A stretch of DNA of 64,000 nt from Actinomyces sp. UMB0138 (GTDB lineage: Bacteria; Bacillota; Negativicutes; Veillonellales; Veillonellaceae): the NCBI RefSeq assembly GCF_002849225.1, contig NZ_PKMC01000001.1, positions 483,932 through 547,931 on the forward strand, given 5' to 3'. The notes under the pieces are model-generated. The model saw only the letters and a program-made list of their open reading frames with translations, ran no database searches and had not been told where the DNA came from. This document shows positions 41,800-51,346 of the stretch, piece after piece. A program made the translations under genes and the position numbers. Positions within the stretch are counted from its first letter, which is position 1; each line of letters starts with the position of its first letter.

Positions 41800-43053
41800 A
41801 TGACTCAGAAGGCACAGGGGCCTTATGAGGATGCGAAGAATCAGCTTAAGAAGGCTCAGGAGATCCTTGGGTTTTCAGATGCTGACTACGACCTCTTGGC
41901 CATTCCGCGGCGTGAGATGAGCGTTGCGATCCCCGTAAAACGCGACGATGGTACTCGGGAAGTACTTCACGGCTACCGAGTGCAGCACAATTTGTCTCGC
42001 GGTCCTGCCAAAGGCGGCATTCGATTCGCAAAGCAAGTTGACATCGACGAAGTCCGGGCACTGGCAATGTGGATGAGCTGGAAGTGCGCACTGCTGTCAC
42101 TTCCGTATGGCGGCGCTAAAGGTGGCGTCCGAATCGATCCTAGCCAATACTCTCAGGCGGAATTGGAACGGGTTACTCGTCGGTTCACCGCGGAAATTTT
42201 GCCGATCATAGGTCCAGAAAAAGATGTTCCTGCGCCAGACGTAGGAACCAACGAACAGACAATGGCGTGGCTGATGGATACCTATTCACAGTCTGTCGGA
42301 TACACGGTTCCCGGCGCGTGCACCGGTAAGCCGGTAGAGCTGGGAGGCTCGCTCGGCAGAGCAGAATCCACCTCCTTGGGCGTGTTCCTCATGGTCAAAG
42401 CTGCCCTGCAGAAGTTGGGCGTGAATATTGAGGGCGCTACTGCAACGGTGCAGGGATTTGGCAAGGTAGGTCGCGGCGCCGCGAAATTTATGGAGCAAGC
42501 CGGCATTAAGGTAGTTGCCATTTCTGACGTATATGGCGCTATTCGCAATGACGAAGGAATCGATGTCAAGGCGCTGGGCGAACATGTTGACGCGACCGGA
42601 AAGGTGGTTGACTTCCCGGGAGCATCGGCAATGGATCCCGAAGACGTCTTGATGCTGGATGTAGACGTGGTGGTTCCCGCAGCAATTGAAGGTGTGATTC
42701 GCGAAGATAACGCGAAGAACATCAAGGCTCCGATTATCGTCGAAGCTGCAAACGGTCCCACAACTTCTGATGCAGATGAGATCCTGAATAAGGAAGGCAA
42801 ACTCATCGTTCCAGATATTCTTGCTAACTCCGGTGGCGTACTAGTTTCGTACTACGAATGGGTGCAGTCCAGGGATAACTTCTTCTGGGACATCGAGCGA
42901 GTGCAGAACGAACAATCTCGGCGCATGTTGGCTGCCTGGGAAGAGGTCGATGAGTATGCGACTGAAAAGGATGTGACTCTGCGAGTAGCTGCCACGGCGT
43001 TGGCTGTGGATCGTGTCTTGCATGCTCACAAACTACGCGGGCTATACCCGTGA
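41800..43053 (+). CDS. Glu/Leu/Phe/Val dehydrogenase (glutamate dehydrogenase)
   Basis: This 417-residue enzyme resembles catabolic glutamate dehydrogenases (RocG/GudB length). Motifs are RGPAKGGIRF, the catalytic Lys region LPYGGAKGGVRIDP, PAPDVGTNEQTMAW, and a dinucleotide-binding VQGFGKVGRGAA. It deaminates glutamate oxidatively, regenerating the 2-oxoglutarate that GabT consumes. Coenzyme preference cannot be fixed from sequence alone. It starts one base after the gabT stop. Confidence 0.9.
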   Translation: MTQKAQGPYEDAKNQLKKAQEILGFSDADYDLLAIPRREMSVAIPVKRDDGTREVLHGYRVQHNLSRGPAKGGIRFAKQVDIDEVRALAMWMSWKCALLSLPYGGAKGGVRIDPSQYSQAELERVTRRFTAEILPIIGPEKDVPAPDVGTNEQTMAWLMDTYSQSVGYTVPGACTGKPVELGGSLGRAESTSLGVFLMVKAALQKLGVNIEGATATVQGFGKVGRGAAKFMEQAGIKVVAISDVYGAIRNDEGIDVKALGEHVDATGKVVDFPGASAMDPEDVLMLDVDVVVPAAIEGVIREDNAKNIKAPIIVEAANGPTTSDADEILNKEGKLIVPDILANSGGVLVSYYEWVQSRDNFFWDIERVQNEQSRRMLAAWEEVDEYATEKDVTLRVAATALAVDRVLHAHKLRGLYP

Positions 43054-43069
43054 TCGAGAGGTTATAGAG

Positions 43070-44545
43070 ATGTCTGTAGAGATACCAAGTTCGTTGCAGG
43101 CGTTTGTCCGGGGTCTTAATCCTGAAGAAGGTGTATGGATTGCCGGCAAAGCCAGGGCGGCGAGCGATGGCAAGACCTTCCCTGTCTATGATCCGGCTAC
43201 CACTGAGGTCATAGCGTCGGTTTCCTCCGGCACTAGGCAGGACGCTTCTGCGGCGGTGGATGCAGCAGAAGCTGCTTTCGAGGGATGGGCAGATACCTCT
43301 CCGCGTGAGCGAGCCGAGATTCTTCGCAAGGCCTTCACACTCATGCTCGAGCAGGCTGAACCGTTGGCTGGGCTAATGGCCTGGGAGAACGGCAAAGCTA
43401 TGTCCGATGCGAAGGGCGAAGTAACCTATGCGGCGGAATTTTTCAGGTGGTATTCCGAGGAAGCCGTCCGGTCAGATGGGGACTATGCGGTTCCGCCGGC
43501 TGGCGGAACCCGTCTTATGGTGACGCATAAACCGATCGGAATAGCTGCACTGATCACCCCGTGGAACTTCCCGGCAGCCATGGCGACCAGGAAGATCGCA
43601 CCAGCTCTTGCAGCAGGTTGCACAGTGGTGTTAAAGATGGCCTCTGAAACACCACTTACCGCGTTGGCGGTCATGCGGATATTGAAGGAAGCCGGGGTGC
43701 CAGATGGTGTTGTCAACATGGTGCCATCGCAAAGCTCGGCTGACATATCCGAGACCTGGTTGGCTGATCCTAGAGTCCGTATTATCTCGTTTACAGGCTC
43801 CACAGCAGTAGGATCCTTGCTTATGCAGCAGGCTGCGAAGCGAATCGTCAATTCGTCTATGGAACTTGGTGGCAATGCATCCTTCATCGTAGGCGCTAAT
43901 GCAGATGTTGACGCCGCGGTGGAGGGCACGATGGTCGCCAAATTCCGTAATGGGGGACAGGCTTGTACGGCAGCAAACCGGCTGTACGTTAATGCCTCCG
44001 TAGCCCAGGAATTCAAGGAAAAACTGTGCGCGAAGGTGAAAGATCTGAAGGTTGGGTCTGCGTTTACCGAGGGTGTCGAAATCGGCCCGTTGGTGAATCG
44101 CAAGGCGTTAGATGGGTTGCATCAGCTTTTACGCGATGCTGAATCTGAAGGTGCTGAAGTGCTTGCTTCGGCTGAGCTTCCAGATCTCGAGGGATATTTC
44201 CTACCTCCTCAGGTAATTGAGGTAAAGGATAATTCCTCCTCGTTATTCCAAAACGAGATTTTCGGTCCTATTGCGCCAATATTGGTGTGGTCGGATGAAG
44301 AACAGATGCTGAAGGATGTAAATTCTACCGAGATGGGGCTGGCCTCCTATATATACGGAGACTTGCAATGGGCATTGAGGACTGCCGAGAAGATTGACGC
44401 TGGCATGGTTGGCGTCAATCGAGGGCTAGTTTCCGATCCTGCGGCTCCGTTTGGTGGAGTAAAGCAATCTGGAATAGGGCGCGAGGGCGGCCGTGAGGGA
44501 GTCCGCGAATTCCAAGAGACGCAGTACTTTAGCGTAGCTTGGTAG
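43070..44545 (+). CDS. gabD: Succinate-semialdehyde dehydrogenase
   Basis: This aldehyde dehydrogenase oxidises succinate semialdehyde to succinate. It has 491 residues. The NAD(P)-binding loop is FTGSTAVGSLL, the general base is E265 in MELGGNASFIV, and the catalytic cysteine is C299 in GGQACTAANRLYV. Context with gabT supports GabD. I chose ATG 43070 because the longer frame starts within gdh. A terminator follows. Confidence 0.92.
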   Translation: MSVEIPSSLQAFVRGLNPEEGVWIAGKARAASDGKTFPVYDPATTEVIASVSSGTRQDASAAVDAAEAAFEGWADTSPRERAEILRKAFTLMLEQAEPLAGLMAWENGKAMSDAKGEVTYAAEFFRWYSEEAVRSDGDYAVPPAGGTRLMVTHKPIGIAALITPWNFPAAMATRKIAPALAAGCTVVLKMASETPLTALAVMRILKEAGVPDGVVNMVPSQSSADISETWLADPRVRIISFTGSTAVGSLLMQQAAKRIVNSSMELGGNASFIVGANADVDAAVEGTMVAKFRNGGQACTAANRLYVNASVAQEFKEKLCAKVKDLKVGSAFTEGVEIGPLVNRKALDGLHQLLRDAESEGAEVLASAELPDLEGYFLPPQVIEVKDNSSSLFQNEIFGPIAPILVWSDEEQMLKDVNSTEMGLASYIYGDLQWALRTAEKIDAGMVGVNRGLVSDPAAPFGGVKQSGIGREGGREGVREFQETQYFSVAW

Positions 44546-44552
44546 CCCTGGA

Positions 44553-44596
44553 TTAGGCAGTTGTGGTCCAACTATATGAGGGCCACAACTGCCTAA
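44553..44596. terminator. Bidirectional terminator between gabD and the APC permease
   Basis: Perfect 14-bp arms (TTAGGCAGTTGTGG at 44553-44566 and its complement at 44583-44596) enclose a 16-base loop. The right arm contains the stop codon of the convergent permease gene. Confidence 0.85.
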
Positions 44597-46140
44597 CTAT
44601 TTGCGATCATGGTTGGAGGTTCCTCCTGGCCTGTCACAGGGGCCACCGATTTGTGTAAGGGCGATTTCCCTGCAAAGAAATCGGGGTATCTGAACCGACA
44701 GATGAGCATTAGAACAACCCCGAGGCCTAGAAGAAACAGCATAAGGATGAAGACTAATCCTATGCCGCCTATCTCGGAACCGGATCCGAAATTTGGGTCG
44801 AACGAATCATAGGTAGTGATTGCTAATAGGCCAAATAGCATGACTGCGCCTAGGCCCGGAAATAGGAATGTCATCAGGAAGCTTCCAAGGGACGTGAACC
44901 ACCGTTTCCTGAAATAGACCACGCAAGCTAGGGCAGTGAGGCCATAGTAAAAGCAAATCATCGCACCTAAAGTTGCTACCGTGTCCCACAGTACTTTCTC
45001 CGAGAGGAACCTCATTACAGTGTAGAAAGTGCCAGCTGCAACGGCTGCAACAACTGTGGAAAATCCGGGCGTGAAGTATTTTGGATGAATTGATGCAAGC
45101 TTTTCGGGAGCTGCACCGTAATATGCCATAGAGAGCATTGTTCTAGCCGGAGATACCGCGGTGGACTGTAGGGAAGCCATTGTAGAGACTAGGACCGCTA
45201 GCGAGATTAGGATGGCACCGGAGCCTAAGACGGGGGTAGCGAGGGCGAAGAAAGCATTGTTAGCAATTTTTGGGTTTCCCAGTCCGAGAGCGTCTGCTGG
45301 GTCTACGCCTGCGTAAGACATGGCCCCCAAGGACACGAACATGTAAATTACGACCACTATTGTCACGGTAAGAGTTGCAGCTCTACCAGGAGTGGAAGCG
45401 GAACCTTTGGTTTCCTCGGACATGGTTAGGGTTACGTCCCATCCCCAGTAGATGAATAAGGCTACCGACACGCCTGCGGCTAGCTGGGCCATTGAACCGA
45501 GCTCAAATGGGTTAAACCAGGAGAGCTGAATCTGGTTGAAATGATAGGCCTGGCCCGAGTAGGCAAGATAGAACATGACAGCACCAAACCCGATGAAGAT
45601 GAGAAGTTCAAAGCCAACGAGGACGTATTGAACTACTTGAGCTGTCTGCATGTCGCGATAGGAGATCCAGGTTGCCACTGCCATGAAAACGAGGCAGGTA
45701 AGGATGTTTATCCCGATATTTTGTGAAAGCTGGGCGATTTCAGGTCTACCAGTAATTTGGGAAACGGCTAAATAGAAGAAATCCACTGCTATACCGGCAA
45801 GATTCGACAGTACGACCGTAGTAGCAATGATAAGTCCCCACCCGTTCATCCATCCCAGATAGGGGCCGAAAGCTCGCACTCCCCAAGTGAATGATGTGCC
45901 TGCGTCTGGAATAGCTGAGTTAAGCTCCCTGTAGCCGAAGGCGGTCAGCAACATCGGGACGAATCCAATCAGTAGGATCGCGGGTAGCTGATGTCCGACT
46001 GCCGCGGCAGTCGGGCCGATTGCGCCGGTCAGAGTATATGGGGGAGCGATACAGGAAAGGCCGATAACGATAGCGCCGACAAGGCCAACGGAATCTGCCG
46101 ATAGTCCTTTCGCGGACGGTGTCTTTGCCTCATTCGCCAT
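44593..46140 (-). CDS. APC-superfamily amino acid permease
   Basis: This 515-residue membrane transporter has about 12 hydrophobic helices and the APC signature start VGLVGAIVIGLSCIAPPYTLTGAIG, with IPDAGTSFTWGVRAFGPYLGW. The substrate is unknown; its position beside the GABA operon and a USP gene suggests GABA, glutamate or a related amine. ATG 46140 is preceded by AGGTGAT; GTG 46149 is an alternative. It overlaps the upstream USP gene by 11 bases. Confidence 0.88.
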   Translation of the reverse strand: MANEAKTPSAKGLSADSVGLVGAIVIGLSCIAPPYTLTGAIGPTAAAVGHQLPAILLIGFVPMLLTAFGYRELNSAIPDAGTSFTWGVRAFGPYLGWMNGWGLIIATTVVLSNLAGIAVDFFYLAVSQITGRPEIAQLSQNIGINILTCLVFMAVATWISYRDMQTAQVVQYVLVGFELLIFIGFGAVMFYLAYSGQAYHFNQIQLSWFNPFELGSMAQLAAGVSVALFIYWGWDVTLTMSEETKGSASTPGRAATLTVTIVVVIYMFVSLGAMSYAGVDPADALGLGNPKIANNAFFALATPVLGSGAILISLAVLVSTMASLQSTAVSPARTMLSMAYYGAAPEKLASIHPKYFTPGFSTVVAAVAAGTFYTVMRFLSEKVLWDTVATLGAMICFYYGLTALACVVYFRKRWFTSLGSFLMTFLFPGLGAVMLFGLLAITTYDSFDPNFGSGSEIGGIGLVFILMLFLLGLGVVLMLICRFRYPDFFAGKSPLHKSVAPVTGQEEPPTMIANS

Positions 46141-47020
46141 GGGTATCACCTAGAACAGAGATTGGATCTGCCCCATCGCGGGGGACAACTACCAATGGCA
46201 CGGGGATGGCGCGCATTATCTTAGATGCGACCGAGGACATGAAAAGCTTACGAGGCTGTGCCAGTTGTGAAGAACCTAAGACTGCTAGTCCAGATTCACG
46301 CCAATCTGTATTAGTAGCGGCCTCTTCGATGGAATTTCCTTCGGTCAGTTCGAGCTCTATCGGGTAATCAGCTCCTAGGAGGATTTCTGCCTGTTCTCGG
46401 ACATCTTGAATGTGCTGCTCTGCCTTTTCTTGTACGCGGCTGTGCGAGGGCACATCTGGAAGGTCTTGAGTAGCTACCCAGGAGACTATTCGGAGGGGAA
46501 CTTCACTCCTCTTGGCTACTGAACAGGCGTAAGCCAACAGATCTTTGTTGCCTGGGCGGTTGTCTGCGCCCACGGTTACACGTGTCAGTGCCTTTATCTT
46601 TAGATCACGCATTCCGCGGGGAGCTAATGCTAGAGGAACAGGGCAGGTGGCCATGAGAGCTTGACCGACTGATCCCAAAGAGAGCCGCCCGAGCATACTT
46701 CGTTTCGACCCGGATATCACTAGCATGGTTGGTTTTAGTTCTACTACGGCATCGAGGAGCCCTTCCTCGGCGCTGTCGGCGTATCGTATATGGGTTCTGA
46801 TTGTTAGGTTTGATCCCTCGATAGCTTCTTCCATCCATGCCTGCGCCTGTTCCTCGACCATCATATCGTAGGAAGCATCAGGCATGACCACGCTTGCCCG
46901 CTCGCGCAAAATGATCATCACAATATCGACTTTTGCATCAAAAGATCGAGCAAATATGCAGCCAAGTTTCAGGGCATCTTTTCCTCTTGGCTCGCTGGTA
47001 TATCCAACTAGTACGGACAT
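46130..47020 (-). CDS. Universal stress protein, tandem UspA domains
   Basis: This 296-residue protein has two UspA folds, residues 1-140 and 148-290. The first carries an ATP-binding-like GSKRSMLGRLSLGSVGQAL. In the second, the equivalent loop (GSSQLAQPRKLFMSSVASKI) is less conserved. It is probably cotranscribed with the permease downstream. USP genes paired with transporters often modulate transport or stress tolerance; a specific role is inference. Confidence 0.88.
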   Translation of the reverse strand: MSVLVGYTSEPRGKDALKLGCIFARSFDAKVDIVMIILRERASVVMPDASYDMMVEEQAQAWMEEAIEGSNLTIRTHIRYADSAEEGLLDAVVELKPTMLVISGSKRSMLGRLSLGSVGQALMATCPVPLALAPRGMRDLKIKALTRVTVGADNRPGNKDLLAYACSVAKRSEVPLRIVSWVATQDLPDVPSHSRVQEKAEQHIQDVREQAEILLGADYPIELELTEGNSIEEAATNTDWRESGLAVLGSSQLAQPRKLFMSSVASKIMRAIPVPLVVVPRDGADPISVLGDTHGE

Positions 47021-47309
47021 GCGTCTTAGCTCCTTCCGCCTGGTGCTGGCCTGGATAGGCAGCGAAACTGGTGGGGTTCACGCTACCCCATAACCCCACA
47101 GTGGGCCACCGAGGGGAGGGGGCGGAACAAGGGTAACTTAGAATGTTTGTTATGAAATAGTGCACAAATCTTCTAAATTGTGTAAAGTATGTACCACACA
47201 ACTAGTGTAGGCCGTAAGTCCCATAAGTGTGGCAGGTTTTAGAAACCTTCAGTGTTTACGAACGCTTTATAAGGGTTTATTGGCTATGGCAGCCAAAACG
47301 GAGGAGTAA
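47021..47309. promoter_or_regulatory. Intergenic control region upstream of the second aminotransferase
   Basis: This 289-base stretch holds no gene. It contains AGTGCACAAAT (47159-47169), matching the GTGCACAAA element of the pucR/gabT region, followed 28 bases on by TATGTACCAC, which resembles the second gabT site TATGTGCAC. A GGTTTTAGAAACC hairpin lies near 47236. Two TGGGGT/ACCCCA inverted repeats lie near 47072-47100. No confident -10/-35 pair was found. Confidence 0.45.
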
Positions 47310-48680
47310 ATGACTGTACAGCTCGATGAAAATAAAATTCAAAAACTCATTGAGGAACAGGAAAAGATTCTCAATGACAACACTCAAAAGTCCAAGCAGA
47401 TGTTCGAGTCTGCGGACCATCTATCAAACGGGGTAGCATCTGCGTACCAGGCGCGTGATCCGTGGCCAATCTATATTGATCGTGGTTCTGGCGCGAAAAT
47501 CTGGGACGTAGATGGAAATGAGTACTATGATTTCCATAACGGCTACGGCTCGATGGTGCAGGGGCATGGTCACCCGGCTATCGGAAAGGCACTAGCTGAA
47601 CGGTGGCCAAAAGGCTCTCACTTTGGTGCAGCTACGGAAGACGACATCGTGGTCTCTAATATTCTGGCCGAACGTTTTGGGCTCGAGAAATGGCGTTTTA
47701 CTAACTCGGGATCCGAGGCAACCATGGATGCAATTCGGATTGCCAGGGCTTATACCGGCCGAGACACGATAATGAAAATATTCGGCTCATACCATGGTCA
47801 TCATGACGCGGTAATGGTATCGATCGGGGTGGCTTGGGACGATATTGGTCCGCGCGATCACTATAAGCAACTGCCGTATGGTGGCGGCATCCCGGAGTCG
47901 ACCGTAGAGCTGACTATTCCAGTGCCGTTCAATGATGCGGAAGCTATGGAGGCGCGCATTATTGAACTCGACAAGGAAGGGCGCAAACCCGCGTGTGTAA
48001 TCATGGAAGCGGCCATGATGAACCTCGGTGTGGTGCTTCCTGAGCCGGGGTATCTAGAGGCAGTACGTGAAATTACCAAGAAACATGGGGTAGTGCTGAT
48101 CTTTGACGAAGTTAAGACCGGGCTGTGCGTAGCCGCTGGCGGGGCAACTGAACGCTTTGGCGTAACTCCAGACATGGTTACGTTAGCGAAGGCCCTAGGC
48201 GGCGGCCTACCAGCAGGTGGTATCGGCGGCACCGCTGAGGTTATGAGTGTTGTTGAGGATCACACCGTAAACCAGGTGGGCACCTACTCTGGAAACCCGC
48301 TGTCGATGGCTGCTGCGCGCGCGTCGCTCGAGCAGGTACTAACGCCGGATGCATACAAACACCTCGACCACCTAAATGATCGAATTCTGAAGGGCTGTAG
48401 CGAAGTCATAGCTAAATACGACATTGCGGCCTACACCGTCGGAATTGGTTCTAAAGGATGCGTGACATTCTCTGATGCGAAGATCGTCGACTATGAGTCC
48501 TATGCTGAGCACCAGTCTGGTGGAATCACTGATCTGGCATGGCTGTGGAATATGAACCACGGTATTTTCATGACTCCGGGTCGTGAGGAAGAGTGGACGC
48601 TGTCAGTTGTGCATGATGATGCCGCGATTGACGCGTATGTAAACGCTCTCGACTCGCTACTGGCCGAGGTTACAAAGTAG
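47310..48680 (+). CDS. Class III aminotransferase, GSA-aminomutase-like, substrate unknown
   Basis: This PLP enzyme has 456 residues. Motifs are FTNSGSEATMDAIRIARAYTG, GSYHGHHDAVM, LIFDEVKTGLC, and the PLP lysine K294 in TLAKALGGGLPAGGIGG. The layout is closest to glutamate-1-semialdehyde aminomutase and related amino-acid aminotransferases. It is not in a haem cluster and stands alone, sharing a control motif with gabT, so an omega-amino acid substrate is plausible. GGAGGAG precedes the ATG. Confidence 0.8.
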   Translation: MTVQLDENKIQKLIEEQEKILNDNTQKSKQMFESADHLSNGVASAYQARDPWPIYIDRGSGAKIWDVDGNEYYDFHNGYGSMVQGHGHPAIGKALAERWPKGSHFGAATEDDIVVSNILAERFGLEKWRFTNSGSEATMDAIRIARAYTGRDTIMKIFGSYHGHHDAVMVSIGVAWDDIGPRDHYKQLPYGGGIPESTVELTIPVPFNDAEAMEARIIELDKEGRKPACVIMEAAMMNLGVVLPEPGYLEAVREITKKHGVVLIFDEVKTGLCVAAGGATERFGVTPDMVTLAKALGGGLPAGGIGGTAEVMSVVEDHTVNQVGTYSGNPLSMAAARASLEQVLTPDAYKHLDHLNDRILKGCSEVIAKYDIAAYTVGIGSKGCVTFSDAKIVDYESYAEHQSGGITDLAWLWNMNHGIFMTPGREEEWTLSVVHDDAAIDAYVNALDSLLAEVTK

Positions 48681-48689
48681 AACCTCATT

Positions 48690-48734
48690 ATTAAATAGGT
48701 GTGGCCGGCTTATCGCCGGCCACACCTATTTAAT
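48690..48734. terminator. Bidirectional terminator after the second aminotransferase
   Basis: Perfect 20-bp arms (48690-48709 and 48715-48734) enclose a TTATC loop, rich in AT at the base and GC at the top, serving both the aminotransferase and the convergent metallopeptidase gene. Confidence 0.92.
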
Positions 48735-48748
48735 TTAATTTGTTGAGC

Positions 48749-49663
48749 TTACAGAGAGTCGGCGCTAAAGGTATCGCAGGCCTTCATGGATCCCTGCTCA
48801 ATGCCGGTCTTAAACCACCTGGTGCGTTGTTCGGAGGAACCGTGGGTCCAGGAATCTGGATTAACTCCACCTTGGCTTTGCTCCTGTAAATGATCGTCTC
48901 CGATAGCTGCTGCTACGCCAAGTGCGTCAGCAATTTGAGTATCGCTGGGTTTCTTCAGGAAAGCTTCTCCGCTATTTTTGTCAACAGTTTGGGAGGCATG
49001 GTTAACCCATATCCCCGCGTAGCAGTCAGCCTGCAGCTCCATGCGTACTGCGGCGGAGCCGTCCCCCTGCTGGCGGGTGTCATGAGCATTGAACTGTCCG
49101 GTTAGGTTCTGAATATGGTGGCCGAACTCATGGGCAACGATATATTCCTGTGCCAGCGGCCCGTTCTTTGCGCCGAATTGGCTTAGCTGGTTGAAGAAAC
49201 TTAGATCAAGATACACAGTGCTGTCGCCGGGGCAGTAGAACGGTCCCACATTCGCTGAAGCAGCACCGCATTGAGTGTTGACAGAATCCTGGAATATCTG
49301 GAAGCCAGGCTTCTTATAATCCGCGTCGGCTTGCTCGGGCAACTGTTCTGCCCACATCGCGTCTAGAGACTGTGCAGTTGCAACCATTCGGCACTCGTCT
49401 TTTTCATTTGCTGCCTTACCAGTGGTGCAGTGCGACAAGTCAATTCCTGGCTGCGCGGATTGGCTTTGCTGTTGTTGCTGGCCGCCGCCGGTCAAGCCAC
49501 CAATTAGATCTACCCCTGTGAGTTGGGAGATGACCACTAGGGCGATTACGACAAAAAGGGAGCCGCCGCCACCAATAGCTAGTCCGCGTCCGCCCCTTCC
49601 GCCTTTGGAGGTACTGACTCGCCCGGGATCTAACTGGATATTGTCATTGAAGCTCATATACAA
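48749..49663 (-). CDS. Neutral zinc metallopeptidase (YpfJ family)
   Basis: This 304-residue protein has a glycine-rich cytoplasmic N-terminus, one transmembrane anchor (about 34-52), a Q-rich linker, and an extracellular zinc peptidase domain with HEFGH (in VAHEFGHHIQNLTG) and a downstream ELQADCYAGIW that supplies the third ligand Glu. Four cysteines may form disulfides. Start is either TTG 49663 or ATG 49657; GAGG spacing favours TTG slightly. The physiological substrate is unknown. Confidence 0.85.
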   Translation of the reverse strand: MYMSFNDNIQLDPGRVSTSKGGRGGRGLAIGGGGSLFVVIALVVISQLTGVDLIGGLTGGGQQQQQSQSAQPGIDLSHCTTGKAANEKDECRMVATAQSLDAMWAEQLPEQADADYKKPGFQIFQDSVNTQCGAASANVGPFYCPGDSTVYLDLSFFNQLSQFGAKNGPLAQEYIVAHEFGHHIQNLTGQFNAHDTRQQGDGSAAVRMELQADCYAGIWVNHASQTVDKNSGEAFLKKPSDTQIADALGVAAAIGDDHLQEQSQGGVNPDSWTHGSSEQRTRWFKTGIEQGSMKACDTFSADSL

Positions 49664-49732
49664 ATGGTAAATTACCTCACCGGTTTTGGCTTCTTTTTAG
49701 CCTCTGCAGCGCGGCTGTTTTAGGATGGGGCA

Positions 49733-51346
49733 GTGATTACTGCGCAGGATTTGTCGATCTCTATCGGTGATAGGCAGCTGGTTAGCGGTGCCAACTTTTC
49801 CATTCGGAAAGGCGACCGCATTGGTCTTGTGGGGCGGAACGGTGCCGGCAAGACCACGACTATGACCCTTCTAGCAGGTTTGGCTGAGCAAGAAGGCACC
49901 ATTGCCTACTCCGGTCAGGTATCTAACTCCGGTACCGTCGGTTACTTGTCTCAGGATCCCAAGGTGGGTGACCCCGAGCAAAGTGGCATGGAACGGGTCC
50001 TGCAGGCACGTGATTTGGCGCGAATGCTGCACAAAATTGCGGTTGCGGAAAAACAGATGGCTGAACTGACTGGGGAACGCCAGCAGAAGGCCATGAATCG
50101 CTATGTGCGTTTAGACCACGAGTTCACTATCTCAGGTGGTTATGCGGCAAGAGCGGAAGCTGCGCAGATTGCCGCCAATTTAGGACTTAGCGAAGAGGTT
50201 ATGAAGCAGCCTCTTCACACGCTTTCTGGCGGTCAGCGACGCCGGGTTGAGCTCGCTAGGGTGCTGTTTTCAAAAGCTGACATTTTGCTCTTGGACGAGC
50301 CGACCAACCACCTTGATCATGATTCTATTATTTGGCTTCGCGACTATCTGCGATCCTATGCGGGCGGGTTCATGGTAATAACCCACTCAGTCCAATTGCT
50401 GAAGGACACCGTGAATCAGGTGTTTTACATGGACGCAGCTAGGGGAGTCATAGATATATACCAGACTGATTGGGATACCTACTTGCGCCAGCGCAGTGAT
50501 GACGAAAAACGTCGCGCTCGAATGAGGGCAAATGCGATGAAGAAGGCGGAAGCACTGCGCGCCCAAGGCGAAAAGATGCGCTACAAGGCGACTAAGGCTG
50601 TCGCGGCACAGCAGATGCTCAGGCGTGCTGATGAACTGTTGGCTTCTGTCGGTGCTGTTGGGCAAGAGGAAAAAGTGGCCAGGTTACGGTTCCCTGAACC
50701 CGCTTCCTGCGGCAAAGTACCACTGCGTGGCGAAGACCTTACCAAGACCTATGGCTCGCTGGAGGTATTCATGGGGGTGAACCTTGCGATTGATCGCGGC
50801 TCGCGAGTTGTAGTTCTTGGCTTCAACGGTGCCGGTAAGACAACCCTTTTGCGCCTCCTTGCGCACCTTGAGGAACCTGACATGGGTGAGGTAGTGGACG
50901 GGCACGGACTGAAACTTGGCTATTATGCCCAGGAGCACGAGACCTTGGACATGGAAGCGACTGTGCTCGAAAATATGACTCATGCCGCCCCGGACCTGGA
51001 TGACACCCATGTTCGCAATGTGCTGGGACAATTTCTTTTTAGCGGAGACGACGTATATAAGCCGACCAAAGTTCTCTCTGGCGGCGAGAAGACCCGGCTT
51101 GCCCTGGCAACTCTGGTGGTATCTGCAGCGAATGTTCTGCTCTTGGATGAGCCCACTAATAACCTGGATCCAGCCTCTCGCGAAGAAATCCTGAATGCCC
51201 TTGGAAACTATGAAGGGGCAGTCGTCCTGGTAACGCACGATGCGGGCGCTGTTCGGGCTCTGGAACCAGATAGAGTGATTCTGCTTCCCGATGGCGACGA
51301 GGATTTGTGGGACGAATCCTATATGGATCTAGTAGAACTTAAGTAG
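49733..51346 (+). CDS. ABC-F family ATP-binding protein
   Basis: This 537-residue soluble protein has two ABC ATPase domains and no membrane segment, the mark of the ABC-F translation-factor family. First domain: Walker A GRNGAGKTTT, signature LSGGQRRRVELARVL, Walker B ILLLDEPTNHLDHDS. An Arg/Lys/Ala-rich linker follows (about 250-300). Second domain: GFNGAGKTTLL, LSGGEKTRLALATL and LLLDEPTNNLDP. It might act on ribosomes as a housekeeping or antibiotic-protection factor; sequence does not decide. Translation starts at GTG 49733. Confidence 0.9.
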   Translation: MITAQDLSISIGDRQLVSGANFSIRKGDRIGLVGRNGAGKTTTMTLLAGLAEQEGTIAYSGQVSNSGTVGYLSQDPKVGDPEQSGMERVLQARDLARMLHKIAVAEKQMAELTGERQQKAMNRYVRLDHEFTISGGYAARAEAAQIAANLGLSEEVMKQPLHTLSGGQRRRVELARVLFSKADILLLDEPTNHLDHDSIIWLRDYLRSYAGGFMVITHSVQLLKDTVNQVFYMDAARGVIDIYQTDWDTYLRQRSDDEKRRARMRANAMKKAEALRAQGEKMRYKATKAVAAQQMLRRADELLASVGAVGQEEKVARLRFPEPASCGKVPLRGEDLTKTYGSLEVFMGVNLAIDRGSRVVVLGFNGAGKTTLLRLLAHLEEPDMGEVVDGHGLKLGYYAQEHETLDMEATVLENMTHAAPDLDDTHVRNVLGQFLFSGDDVYKPTKVLSGGEKTRLALATLVVSAANVLLLDEPTNNLDPASREEILNALGNYEGAVVLVTHDAGAVRALEPDRVILLPDGDEDLWDESYMDLVELK

